Positions 11,226-22,694 of a stretch of 64,000 nucleotides of DNA are shown in pieces. The notes beneath the pieces are model-generated. The model did no database searches. It saw only the letters and a program-made list of their open reading frames with translations, and was not told where the DNA came from. The stretch comes from Aurelia coerulea (taxonomy: Eukaryota; Cnidaria; Scyphozoa; Semaeostomeae; Ulmaridae). The stretch is taken from the NCBI GenBank assembly GCA_039566865.1, contig CM076952.1:11862501-11926500 (forward strand). Direction: 5' to 3'. Made by a program: the position numbers and the translations under genes. Positions within the stretch are counted from its first letter, which is position 1. Each line of letters opens with the position of its first letter.

Positions 11226-12055
11226 GGTTATCTTTCGATCTTCAAAACGCATCCAGTCTTTTTTTCTATTTAAAGACCGTTTTCTAACTCTCATTCGCTC
11301 CTCTGTTGTTTATAAATTTAAGTTTCCTGGCTGCCATTCTTGTACTTTGGAAAAACAACCCATGTAGCCTGATTACACGCTGCAGGGAGCACTCTTGAAT
11401 AAATAAGGCAGGTCAGAAAATAAAAGTAAGTCCCTCAGCCATCTGTGACCACATTAACCAATCAGGTCACGCCGCGTCGTTTGAAGATTTCTCAGTTTTG
11501 GACAGAGCTAACAATGATTTTGATTTGCTCATTCATGAAAGTTTATTGATTTTGCGTGATCGTCCGTCACTTAACTCTCGGCAATCTTCTATTCCCTTAG
11601 CTCTGTTTTAGGTATTGTCCTCTGGGCTTACCCCATTATTTATTTTTCACGTAGGATTTGTAAAAAACGCATTTTTGGTAGTTCATTGTCTTTATGGATA
11701 TACATTTAGCCTCGTGCTTTTGAAACTTGGTATTCTGATGATGAAGCACAGCTTTACTGGCCCCTTGATGGCCCCTTGAAAATCAACTTGTTGAAAGGCA
11801 ACTCTCCTTAAAAGAAGTAAAAATGAAATGAAATGAAACTAATGCTTCGAAACGTCAATAACAATTTAACATGGCCTAGTGTTTTAATTAACTGCTCGGA
11901 TTTGTCACACATGGATTTGTCATAATTATTAACTTGGATTTGTCTTGGATTTGTCTTGGAATGAAATATTAACAATGAACTTGATTACCGTCGCAATTCT
12001 TGCTCTTCGCTTTCTCGTTAAAATAATAATATAATAATAATAATACATATTTATA

Positions 12056-12590
12056 CAGGATACGCCTTTTCAGTACAAGTGAAATACTGCTTTCAATAAG
12101 GGTCCTGTTTAAAGAAACTTTTGAAAAGGTAAAAAATTTAAAAGCTAAAATACTACGCAATTATCATGCAAAGCTTAGATTATCTATTTTGCGTTTAAAA
12201 TGTATAAAGAAAGATTCGTTCTAGAAACTCCGTTATTGAAATATGTGATATTGAAAGTGCTCATCAGCCACTTCGGTTATTAATTGGAGGTCGATCATTT
12301 TAACTCAGTCTGATACTCGAGATCATATGAATTTTTATACCATTCACCTCTTTTGGTACCTTCTTAATGGTTTTTCCCTCTGTTGTCTAGGGAACTCTCT
12401 TGGATATGATCTAGCAAACAATTTACCGTAAATTCGATTTACTTTGCCTCTCCTTGACAGAGTCACTTGCATATCAAATGATATTGCTTAGATGAGAAAT
12501 ATCTTCCATTTGTATGTTGCTTTTACTCCAGTGAATCAGGATTTTTGACTCACTCCATAATTTGATAACAGCACTTATTGTTCCTTTCAG
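12056..12590. other. Intron sequence, nothing recognised
   Basis: AT-rich intron between the PLE tail and the next WDR11 exon. It ends in the acceptor GTTCCTTTCAG at 12580-12590. Confidence 0.5.
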
Positions 12591-12686
12591 AATTTGCAAC
12601 TTTACCAGATAGCGTTAAGAGACAGCAAGAGATCAACGTCTGGTCATAGTCGGACATGTGCGGAAAAGCTCATTCTAGTTGGCGAG
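12591..12686 (+). CDS. WDR11: WDR11 orthologue, exon (2nd visible)
   Basis: A 96-bp exon of 32 codons, NLQLYQIALRDSKRSTSG to LVGE, phase 0 at both ends. It corresponds to the WDR11 segment that follows the LLCDN block. The acceptor is TTTCAG (12585-12590) and the donor GAG/GTACGC with GT at 12687. It is followed by a 32-kb intron that holds most of the transposons in this window. Confidence 0.9.
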
Positions 12687-12867
12687 GTACGCTTCTTCTT
12701 GTATCAACATAGACGTAAGATGTTTAAAAAAATTGTGCAAACTGTTAATATATTTTCCTTTGATTTAATGGAGAATGGCATCGTAAAACTAGCTTTTGTC
12801 ACATTACGGATCTTCAGACGTAGATTCCAAAATGTTAAATTTCGTTTTTAGTATCTCTTTTCGTTTG

Positions 12868-13178
12868 AGAGTTGGGGGCACGTGAAGTGGTGGGAATGTG
12901 GCAGCTGCTACCACACGAGATTAAAGACTCTAGCACCCTTCAAATTTTCAAAAAGCAAATAAGGTGCTGGAATGGCGATAAATGCAACTGTAGGCTTCGC
13001 AAAACATATGTACAACAGGTTGGGTTCATAACAGGATAGTTATTGAAATTTTTGTAATTATACATATACATATACATATTATTTTTAGATTAGACTTGTA
13101 AATTTTGTAAATAAGTAGGCTTTAATTAGCTGTAATTTTAGCTATTTTTTTGTTTCAGCCTACTTTGCAAATAAATGA
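12868..13178 (+). mobile_element. LINE 3' end, strongly 5'-truncated
   Basis: Only the last part of a CR1-like LINE: LWQLLPHEIKDSSTLQIF, then a WNGDKCNCRL block (compare WNGNTCICRL at 150-200 and WNGENCPCKL near 29500), a stop, and a 3' UTR ending in the triplet array that follows. The coding remnant covers about 50 residues. Confidence 0.75.
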
Positions 13179-13348
<170 letters not shown>

Positions 13349-13436
13349 ACTCCCTGTTACGAAAAAGGGAGAGATTAATTGCGCATTCTCCCGCAGCAGG
13401 TCACGCGATGCTGGTGACGTCAAATGCGATCAGTGG

Positions 13437-14507
13437 CAGTGGCGCCGTGGGAGCATAATTTGGGGGGGGGGCTGAAGGTCAGAATTTTTCGACAAAGAGA
13501 CATTTTCCCGACGAAAATTAAGCAAGAATATAACGTATAAAAAGCGGCAAAATGTCTCAAAACTATTGTCATATAAAGATTACATAATATAGCGAAGAAT
13601 TTTTTATAAGCACAGAGCAGCTCTTGGAGACGCGATACTTGTTGGAGTTGAGGCTGAAGCTAGTTGCGAACGGAGGGAGGAAAAATTGAGGGGGTCCAAG
13701 GGGTTGCCCCCGGGAAATTTCTTGTGACCATCGTTGGAAAAAGCCCCTATTTTCAAGAAATTGGTATTTGGTTTTCGGGGGGAATTTCGAAAATAGGACC
13801 TCAAAATCACTTGAATATAGATCGTTTTCAAAATTTAGATAAAAACGCGGTAGCTTCATAACTATAAGTATAAATCTTCATTTCTTTACATGCGTTTACA
13901 GAAACTAAAATTAATTCCCATCTTAGTAATCATTTCCATCGTCCATCTTCCTCAACAATAATCACTTGTGGAAATTTCTAACGAGGAGCCCATTGAAAGC
14001 TTAATGCAAACACTGTAAAAGCATGCAATCTTTTTTAAGTATGGAACAAGCAAAATGAATTGTTAATTTATCGTTTTTTAGTTACCAAAATGTATGTAAA
14101 ACGAATTTTCGGGTGAAAGTCCAAGAATTATTTGACCGAAACTATTTTGTCTGAAATTTATTGTCCGAAACATTTTGCGCCTAATGCGTCTATTTTTCCA
14201 ATAGAAAACGCACTGTTCGCTAGGATAGGAAACCCATTCTTTTGGTTGAAAAAGTATTTTTTTGCAGAAAAACGAACGAAGACCTGGTTTTTTTCCAAAA
14301 CCTACTTTCAGTAAAACTAAGTTTTTCGATCAAAAAAGTGATGTTTTATGTGTACATTTCGATTGCCATAAAGAAACCATAGAAGGAAAATAGATTAATT
14401 CAATTTTCAATTTTTCCGACAAGAATGGAAAACTGACGAATTTTCCGACAACATTTTCAAAGAAGGGCCATGGCCCCCCTGGCCTCCCCCCGGCCACGAC
14501 GCCACTG
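13437..14507. mobile_element. hAT-type non-autonomous element, 8-bp target duplication
   Basis: 1071 bp with ends CAGTGGCGCCGTGG (13437-13450) and, inverted, CAGTGGCGTCGTGGCCGGGG (14507 leftwards). The 8-bp direct duplication ATCAGTGG is at 13429-13436 and 14508-14515. The 8-bp duplication and CAGTGGCGT-type ends fit hAT. Short ORFs are present but none resembles a transposase. Confidence 0.85.
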
Positions 14508-14515
14508 ATCAGTGG

Positions 14516-14898
14516 TCAAAAAGCGAATTAGGCCCATCAAGTGGGAAGCAGTGAAGAACTGGTATCATCGGCGAGACGGTTTTTACAAACATTTGGCCGA
14601 CAAAACTTTGGATTTTATATTTGGATTTAGGGAAGGCTGTGGTCTAATGGAAGTGAAAGGAATGGTTTGTCCATCAGCACTAGATCCTATTGGATGCCGA
14701 AGGAGACAAGAGAAGAGAGGGGAATCAAATGATGTCCCCAACCTCCATCCAGATTCCAGACTCTTGACTTTCAAAACAGGTGATCTTTTGATTATTATCT
14801 TCTACTTTTAACAGTAAAGTTCTCTTCTCGGGTACACAGGAATTTTGTGTTGCCTGCCGCTCTTTATTATATGAGTATTTTACGTGATTAGGGAGCTC
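14516..14898. other. Intron sequence, nothing recognised
   Basis: Unique-looking intron; an open frame at 14512-14811 shows no domain, biased composition or splice context that I can support as an exon. Confidence 0.4.
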
Positions 14899-15063
14899 GT
14901 AATGTAATGTAATGTAATGTAATGTAATGTAATGTAATGTAATGTAATGTAATGTAATGTAATGTAATGTAGTGTAATGTAGTGTAATGTAATGTAATGT
15001 AATGTAATGTAATGTAATGTAATGTAATGTAGTGTAATGTAATGTAATGTAATGTAATGTAGT
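14899..15063. repeat. (TAATG)n pentanucleotide array, about 33 copies
   Basis: A 165-bp run of GTAAT/AATGT units with four AGTGT variants at intervals, which marks internal amplification of variant units. Confidence 0.95.
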
Positions 15064-17344
15064 ACATTTACGATTTTTATGATAAATTAAGACAGAGCAT
15101 CTTTGGCGAATTCGTTATGAGTTTTTGCGATATTCTTTCTTAAACCTTTCAAAAACCCTGCCATGATAAATACTGTAGGTTTCTCATAAAGATGCATTCT
15201 GCATTAAAAAGTTCCCTCCCAGTCCTAACTTATAGTGAATGCATAGAGGGTTCGCTACATTTCATATATTGTATTTTTAGGTATCATCAAGGGACGCATG
15301 ACATTTAAAGTGTGTTTGCACAAGATCCCCACAAGATATACTTGCATTCTAAAAGCTGACAAGGAAGGGTTCCTGTGCCACAGGTAGCATGGTAACTGAC
15401 GTAATTATAGAATAAAAATATCTTTCTTGTTATGTTACAACTAACAGGAGAGGATGTCTTTGTATTGAATACAATGGGACATTAAACAGACAATAACACA
15501 AGAGAGCCTTTTCATAATTACTCCATTTACCTGACTACCTTGGGCGTAGCAGATAATGATGAAATACTTCATATTGATAACTTCACTGGCAAGCAACAAA
15601 TTAGTTGTTTTTGTATTGTTGCGTAACCCATTCGAAAAGTCGTCAGAACTCATTTTGACAAACTCTAAAGTTATGAAAAAAGATGTTATTAAAAAGCACT
15701 GAACAAGAAAATATATATGTTGATACTCCAGCTATTGTCAGTTTGTTTGCTTGTATCGCATATACTGTGCAAGTGAAAAATAAACTTTTTTCGAGCTGTT
15801 TAAGGTCAATTCATCAGACATGAGAATTCACGGTTTTATATATTTCAAGGTATGTGCAAGGGTACCAGGAAAGTGCCACCCATAGCAGTATTCCCATCAA
15901 ATGCTTTGATGAAAACATGGTTATAAATTTAAGGTTTACCGATTTAAGATTAAATTCAAGGTTTTCAATAACACTTTCCAAGAGGTTGCCAAAAAGGAAA
16001 ATTCTCTGTCCATATCTAAAGGGAATCAACATCCAGTTAAAGCTCACTTTAACCAAGTGGGAAAAATGGCCTATTTTATATTCTTGGCATTTACCAGTTC
16101 CTTGTTTAGCACAAGAAATCAAAGGTGTGTATGCATTTCCTTTAGCATATTTATAACACCCACTGATTATACCATCTTGATTATACTTGTATTGATTCCA
16201 CTGAAAGATTTGGTTTCTAACAGAGGGTGGTTTTTGAAAGTTCTTATGAAATGTTTTCAATAACTTGACATGAAAAATGGACCTTTTCGGTATCTTAAAA
16301 AAGCATCCTGATTGAACAATATTTTTTCTCGCATTGTTGTAAGAAATTTGATTAATGTTTGAATGAATACAGCAGTGAAAAAGGTGATGGTGACGCTCAT
16401 TCAAACCTTTTGAATGAAAATGTGAAAAATGTCTCTCAATCCAGAGTTTTTTGTAGAATAGCTAAAAGATCAATTGTGCATGTGTAAGTTGTCTTTCTGG
16501 AAACATTTACCGTGGAAGTTTAATAGTGTTCATTAGTTTCTCAATTATTTCAGAAAAATGTATTTGATTGTAAATTTTTGTTGTGCATCCTGTGCTTATT
16601 TCGATAATTAAAGATGTCCATCTTGTGCAACCTAAAAATCTCCCTTCTGCGTGATCAAAATGTCTCCTTCAATTCCAACTTGAATGATGTGATTTGTGGC
16701 CAATAAGTCAGAGACAGACTGAAAGGGTGGATTATAAGCTATATTTATGTACGAAATGCAAATGTGTTAAGTCTGAATACCTGGCTTACAAGAGACTGTA
16801 AAAGTTTCAAATGCTAGACCAACACTTGATAGGAATTGCAAGTACTATCCAGGTGATAAAAGGCCTGCTGAAATTTGTTATCAAAGCCAGATAATGAGCA
16901 GAGATTGGCTGGGCGCAATGAAGTTGATATGAATTAAGTTTAGAAGATCTATTTTCTTTAATCTTGTTTTTTTCCAACTCATAGTGCGTAAGGGTGACTA
17001 TGTTGGCCACACTTTATGAGCATGCCCTGTGATGGGTGCGCATCTTCACAAATGCATTTTTGACATGAAGAACATTTTAAAATAACTGATCTCTAACCAA
17101 CGACCCTTAAATCAGGCCCCATATGTTTGACTTAATCTTACCTGTTTAGTTCTACCACACAATTGCTAAGATTTTCATTGAGAATTGGTCCCAACATTCG
17201 TAAAGATTGGTTGTTTACTTCCTCTTGGATGACTTCGTTCCCTGCATGATCTGGTCTGGCCTGCCCTGATCGCATGACGTTGTTGATTCCCATCAGATAT
17301 TGTTAGGTTATGATTGCACCTCTGTTTAATGTAGCTACTTTGTG
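15064..17344. other. Intron sequence, no supportable feature
   Basis: 2.3 kb of AT-rich intron. A 196-codon minus ORF (16404-15814) is the only long frame. It shows no recognisable domain, and I see no splice sites or element ends that frame it, so it is not called as a gene. Confidence 0.4.
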
Positions 17345-17993
17345 ATGAGCACTCCAAAACAGAGAAACCTTACGGTTGCCAGAGAAACCAATGAAGCTGC
17401 AGAACACATGAACAATAACCTGTAACTAATCAGTCAGTGGGCCCATGATTGGAGGATGTCCTTCAATCCTGACTCCCAAAAGCAAGATGTTGAATTATTA
17501 TTTTCGAGGAAAAGAAAGGAAATAGATCATCCAGTGATCCTCTTTAACAACATACCCGTTAAAAGAGTAGACGAACATAAACACCTAGGTATTATCTTGG
17601 ACTCAAAGCTTTCCTTTTCATCTCATATCAAAGCTGCTATCTCTAAAACAAGAAAGGACATTGGTTTGCTAAAGTATCTCTCCAAATATTTACCAAGGCA
17701 CTCGAACTACTCTTTTCGCAACCAGGATGTTATGAAATATACAAGCTTTATGTGCGACCCCATCTGGACTAAAAGATATTATTTATCATATCCCAGCTAA
17801 AGTGTGTGATTTCAGTCAAAACATTATTTTGTCAAATCTAATGGAAAATTAGAGTCCGTGCAGTATTCAGCTGCTCTTGCTATAACAAGAACATGGAGGG
17901 GAACATCCAGAGAAAAACTGTACACTGAGCTTGCTGGGAGTCACTAAATTCCAGGAGGTGGAGTAGACGCCTTACCTTGTTCTATAAGATTTT
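17345..17993 (+). pseudogene. LINE RT fragment with internal template-switch insert
   Basis: A fragment of the same LINE family as 38363-40382: INQWAHDWRMSFNPD-type start, EHKHLGIILDSKLSFSSHIK, LLKYLSKYLPRHS, then a replacement stretch 17702-17733 copied from a position several hundred bases further 3' in the element (SNYSFRNQDV), then back to the correct place (YKLYVRPHLD region, now out of frame). It ends abruptly at about 17993, so both ends are lost. Dead. Confidence 0.8.
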
Positions 17994-18093
17994 ATGTATG
18001 TATTTTAGTGCTGTGAATGTGCTGTGAAGCTGAGGTTCGCTGCCAGCGAACGGTTATGGGCCTATTTTTGAGCATCAATATAGTCAAGGCTCA

Positions 18094-19390
18094 TTGAATC
18101 CAAATTCTGCGGTAACAAAAGGAGACCTTTTTATCAACAGTGAGAAGGACAGTGAGTTGATGAATGGGTATTGTTCTTTGCAGCTAGAATTCCGAAAGGT
18201 GAAGGCACGTAAACAAACACGCCAGAAACTTGGAGGCAAGCCTGTAACATATTATTCGAACAGCTCAGCCACTTTTCGGATTCTGTTGCGTGATGGCGAT
18301 ATCGAACCCAATCCTGGGCCCTACAATAAACCCAGGGCAGCTTGTAAGCCAAAAGAAAAAACCGGTTGCCTGTCAACAATGCGACAAAACAATTCGTCGA
18401 AATCAGAAAAAACTCAATTGCGACATATGTTTTGATCAATACCGTAGAAAATGCCTGAACGTTCTTGCTCAGAACACAAATAGTTTTGTTTGCCAAAAAT
18501 GTACGATTACGACACTGCCCTTTTCAACATGCGGTGACTATCAAATGCTCGATATAGCTGAAACTGATGATAAACCTGAAAATTTTGCAGAGGATTACTT
18601 TGACAGCCATTTTCAGGCTCTAACTGCCCGTGCCAATCAATTGAGATCTATGCATATTAATACTCAATCCATCGTTTCTACGTTTGACCAGCTGCTGTAC
18701 ACTATAGATCGATATCCTTTTGATGTTATTGCATTGAGCGAAACATGGTTAAATGAGAATCCACTGTTACTCGAACATGTAAGGATTCCAGGCTACATAC
18801 CTCAATTTAGAAACAGACAGAATTGTGGGGGGGGGGGGGAGTTGGTGTTTACATCAAGGAGAATATAAAGTATAAGCAAGCATGGAAAGGACATTGAGAA
18901 TCTTGAACCAGAGTGGGAGTCCCTATGGTTAGAAATTTCTGGACGGAACAAAAATAGTAATTTGCTGTTTGGAGTAGTTTATTGCTCTAATAGATTATTG
19001 CAAACAAATGAATGGATGGATAAAACTGAGAGCGTCTTAAGCCATATTGTATCTCAATGGAATGGTCTCATAGTGGTCACAGGAGACATGAAAATTTGAT
19101 AATGAAAGGGCAAGAGTCACTACAAAGGCAATATACCGGAATGTTGAAGGCATTCAACCTACATCAGCATGTTTCAAAGCCAACTCGAACGACTAAAAAC
19201 TCGAGCACCCTAATTGACTATATATCGAATAACCCCCCAAGGGTTACTTTCACAGATGTACTTCCATGCAGCCACATCAGCGACTACGATGCCCCATACG
19301 CCTGCATCAATATAAGAGTGAACAGAGATGAGCCAAGATTCAAATATATAGGAAATGAAAAGAAGTTTTCTACAACTTCATACATAAGTG
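18094..19390 (+). pseudogene. LINE ORF, 2A + PHD finger + APE endonuclease part
   Basis: The first frame (18094-18435) reaches the 2A core DGDIEPNPGP (18292-18321) after FRILLR. A frameshift near 18335 moves reading to the frame with ACQQCDKTIRR...CDICFDQYRRKC...FVCQKC, a PHD-like zinc finger. The endonuclease follows: SMHINTQSIVSTFDQLL, DVIALSETWLNEN, then a G-run frameshift (18826-18839), EPEWESLWLEISGRN, LIVVTGDMKI (GD.N block degraded), STLIDYISNNPP and HISDYDAP (the SDH block changed to SDY). Several frameshifts and the altered catalytic histidine mean it is inactive. The 2A motif would separate the nascent N-terminal product by ribosome skipping. Confidence 0.8.
18262..18321 (+). other. 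2A-like ribosome-skipping peptide motif
   Basis: The translated segment SNSSATFRILLRDGDIEPNP plus GP ends with the canonical D-I-E-x-N-P-G-P signature, in the frame that opens at 18094. 2A sequences are known in some CR1-like and other APE-type LINEs, where they separate the N-terminal part of the polyprotein during translation. The last proline codon is 18319-18321. Confidence 0.8.
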
Positions 19391-21053
19391 AGCATACGAG
19401 TCAAATCTTTCAATAGCGCACAGGGAAACCCGCAAATCTTCCAATTTCACGCTCAGAAGCCAATGATATCGCCGTATTCCGATCACATGACTGAAAATAA
19501 GGCTTTCGAGATAGCTTTTCGAGTACCTTCACGAAAATAAAAATGGATATTCAACTAATAAAGATACAGAGCTGGTTTTACCACGAATCGATTCGAGAGG
19601 CTCCACTCCACATTTGTTTTTCTGCATTTGGTTAAAATCTCATCAGGGATCGGCGGTACATCGAATTTCATTCCTTCGAAAATTGGCCTATGTTCAAGAA
19701 TTCTTCAGGAACGCTACAAATAATATGTAGCTTTCAAAATTCCACATGTTACGTGAATTATGTCCAGAAATAACATGGAAATATTTGTTTGTTTGATTTT
19801 TGAAAATCCTTGAAGAATTAAAGCTATTTGCTGCCAAGAAACTAATAGGCCTACCTTCAGCCGCAGCAGAATCCCAGTAATCGGCATTAAATCACTCCTT
19901 TTCGCAATAATAACCAGCGGATACATTTACGAATGGCTTCACCACAAAATTAATTTCTTTCCACCATTTTATCATCGATAATTTCGATAAAATGCGATAA
20001 GACTTTACAGCCTCTGCAGCAAACCGTCCAACTACCGTCTATTCAAAGTTTTCTTGTTCCAAACACAAGGAAAGCTAGCATAAAACAAAAGGTTTTGCAA
20101 GGCTCAGGTCTCCCATATGACACAGCAAATTGATACCTTTGAGAATAGATTCTACACCTTTGAGAATAGATTGCAGTGGAAATTTCTTTACACAAATTAC
20201 GTACTTTTCCGATGTGACAAAGAAATTTGCAATCTTTGAGAAATGTATCATTTCTCTTTATTTTGCTGCGATAGAATGCCTTCAGGAGTGTGCAATCTAT
20301 TTTCAAAGGTGTTATTTTGCTGTATCATATGGGAGACCTAAGTCGTGCAAAACTTTCTGTTTTATGCAAGTCTAGCAAGACTTCCAAGGTGTTTGCAGCA
20401 AGAAAACTTTGAATCGACGGTAGTTGGACAGTGTGTTGCAGAGGCTGTAAAGTCTTAACTCATTTATCGAAATTATCTATGATAAATTGGTGGAAAGAAA
20501 TTGGAACTGTGGTTAAGTTATTCGTTAACGTATCCGCTGGTTATTATTACGAAAAAGAGTGATTACTGGGATTCTGCTGCGGATGAAGGTAGGCCCATCA
20601 GCTTTCTTGGCAGCAAATAGCTTTAATTCTTCAAGGATTTTCGAAAATAACACAAACGAATACTTTCATGTTATTTCTCGACATAATTCATGTAACATGT
20701 GGAATTTTGAAAGCTATATCTTATTTGTAGCGTTCCTGAAGAATTCTTGAACATAGGCTAATTTTCGAAGGAATGAAATTCGATGTAACGCCGATCCCTG
20801 ATGAGTTTTTGACCAAATGCAGAAAAACAAATGTGGAGTGGAGCCTCTCGAATCGATTGGTGGTAAAACTAGCTCTGTATCTTTATTAGTCGCATATCCA
20901 TTTTTATCCTAGTGAAGGTACTCGAAAAGCTATCTCGAAAGCCTTATTTTCAGTCATGTGATCGGAATACCGCGATATCATTGGCTTATAAGCGTGAAAT
21001 TTTAAGATTTGCGGGTTTACCTGTGCCCTATTGAAAGATTTGACTCGTATGCT
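19391..21053. mobile_element. Giant foldback element (Mutator-type?), 9-bp target duplication
   Basis: 1663 bp, almost entirely two inverted arms of about 800 bp meeting near 20200. Ends: AGCATACGAGTCAAATCTTT at 19391 and its complement ending 21053. The 9-bp duplication ACATAAGTG lies at 19382-19390 and 21054-21062, and the LINE reading frame resumes across it (SYIS/DFS). Very long terminal repeats plus 9-bp duplications fit Mutator-like non-autonomous elements. No ORF of note. If transcribed it would form a long hairpin dsRNA. Confidence 0.85.
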
Positions 21054-21062
21054 ACATAAGTG

Positions 21063-22694
21063 ATTTCTCCTGCTTGCCGTTTAGCCTTATTTACTCTACA
21101 GATGAAACAAATGATATGGTAGAATATCTAAACAGATTAGTCAAAGAATGTATAGACAGGCATACACCTTTAAAGAGAACCAAAGTAACGCGTCCTCCAG
21201 CCCCTTGGTTGAAAGATATGAATATTTTATCTCTTCAACAACAAATAGATGAACTTAGGCATAGCGCACACAGAACAAAAACAAATGAAGACTGGGAAGC
21301 TTTCCGAAAAGTCAGGAATCAACTTAAAACAACAATTAAGGAGACAAAACGCAAGTTCTTAAAATCAGCTCTGTCATCGAAGCGATCAAAAGAAGTCTGG
21401 AAAACCATTCATAGGGTGTTGAATCCTAGCCCACAACCAATAAAGGCGGATGTCAATGAACTCGGTAACCATTTCAATAGTACAGCACAGAGAACACTAG
21501 AATGTTAACCAGTTAACATCGAAAATCTTTTCAAACTCGTCGAGGAATTCCCATGCCAAGACAATTGTTTGTTTTAGGCTCTGTCAGCTATAAAGGAATC
21601 TTAGCTGAACTGAAATCTCTACGAAGCGATTGCTCAACAGGACCAGATCAAATCCCTGCTAAATTTATCAGACCAGTTGCAGAATATCTTGCTTCCCCAA
21701 TATATCATATTATCAACTCCTGCATCGTGAAGTCAACTTTCCCGCCACAATGGAAGACAGTTCGCATTTCTCCAATTCCTAAAATTAATGATCCTAAAAG
21801 CAGTGACTACTATAGGCCTGTTTCCATCTTACCGGTTTTGTCAAAAATATTTGAACGAGTAGTTGTGAAACAATTCGTGAGCTTTATCGATAAGGAACAG
21901 CTTCTTTTTGAAAGAGTATGTGGGTACAGAAAAGGTCATTCCACAGTTACAGCACTACTTGGAATAAAAGACATGATAATGCAAGCGATGGGGAGGAGTG
22001 AGGTTACCTTAATGGTTCTTGCAGACTTCTCAAAAGCATTCGATACCATCTATTATAAGACATTGATACACAAGATGCATGCACTTCGATTATCCAACTG
22101 TTTTCTAAAGTGGTTACTAAGCTACTTGGACAATCGTTACCAGTTTGTTGAGGTAGATGATAGAGCATCAGAACTGAAATTAACGAGTTTTGGAGTGCCA
22201 CAAGGATCAATTCTAGGACCTGTCTTGTTCAACTTGTATGTTACTGACCTCCGAGACAAAATCCAACTACCCTGCTTTCAATATGCTGATGATACAACTA
22301 TACTTGTGCATGGAAGGCCAAACGATCTATCGTCTCTTGAAACTGCCTTGAATGAGGACCTTGAAAGGTTAATTTCTTGGTCTTCATCCACAAATCTTGC
22401 TCTAAACCCAAAGAAGACAAAGGTTATGGTTATGAGTACGAAGCAACTTTCAAAGCATCGCAGTCTTCAAGATTACAATCCAGTTCTAAAGATTGGGGAA
22501 AAAGTCTTGAACGAGAACATTGTAGTAAATTGCTTGGTGTAACCTTGAACGAGCATCTGTCATGGGACGACCATATAGCCAAAGTAACATCTTCATGCTT
22601 CCATGTTTTTCTATTCTTTACCACGGGAAACACGAGTTATTCAAAACAACTTGCAGAGCTTCAAATCAGAATTATGATACATTTAACAGCTTGA
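21063..22694 (+). pseudogene. LINE linker and reverse transcriptase part
   Basis: Continuation of the LINE ORF after the foldback element. Linker 21063-21508 (LKRTKVTRPPAPWLKDMN). RT 21553-22542 is open for 329 codons: SDCSTGPDQIPAKFI, YYRPVSILPVLSKIFERVV, VLADFSKAFDTI, FGVPQGSILGPVLFNLYVTD, catalytic FQYADDTTILV (about 22280), LALNPKKTKVMVM. A frameshift near 22520 separates KLLGVTLNEHLSWDDHI. A stop (TAA) at about 21506 separates linker from RT. The RT core residues look intact although the element is broken. Confidence 0.85.

Larger units (their letters stand above)
9058..12055 (+). mobile_element. Penelope-like element, plus copy of an inverted pair
   Basis: The longer member of the PLE pair. 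It reads from an upstream coding start (about 9070) through RT and GIY-YIG remnants to a 3' region with GACAAATCC-type words in inverse sense and an AATAATAATATAATAATAAT-like tail at about 12020-12042, typical of PLE 3' ends. Broken by a 421-bp MITE (9783-10203). The pair 6150-8860 / 9058-12055 forms inverted repeats of about 2.3-2.7 kb. Confidence 0.85.
18094..22694 (+). mobile_element. CR1-like LINE with 2A motif, PHD finger, endonuclease and RT
   Basis: A near-complete plus-strand LINE coding region. Order: N-terminal segment with a 2A peptide motif, PHD-type zinc finger, APE-type endonuclease, linker, RT. It is split by a 1663-bp foldback element (19391-21053) with perfect 9-bp target duplication. 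The 3' end is lost near 22694. It is older than the foldback element it carries. Confidence 0.85.

Noticed and set aside
11734..11790. CTGATGATGAAGC near the PLE 3' end as hammerhead
   Set aside because: No stem II followed by GAAA could be drawn; at best a remnant.
15814..16404. 196-codon minus ORF
   Set aside because: No domain, no element ends, no splice context and unremarkable composition; in AT-rich intron it could be chance.
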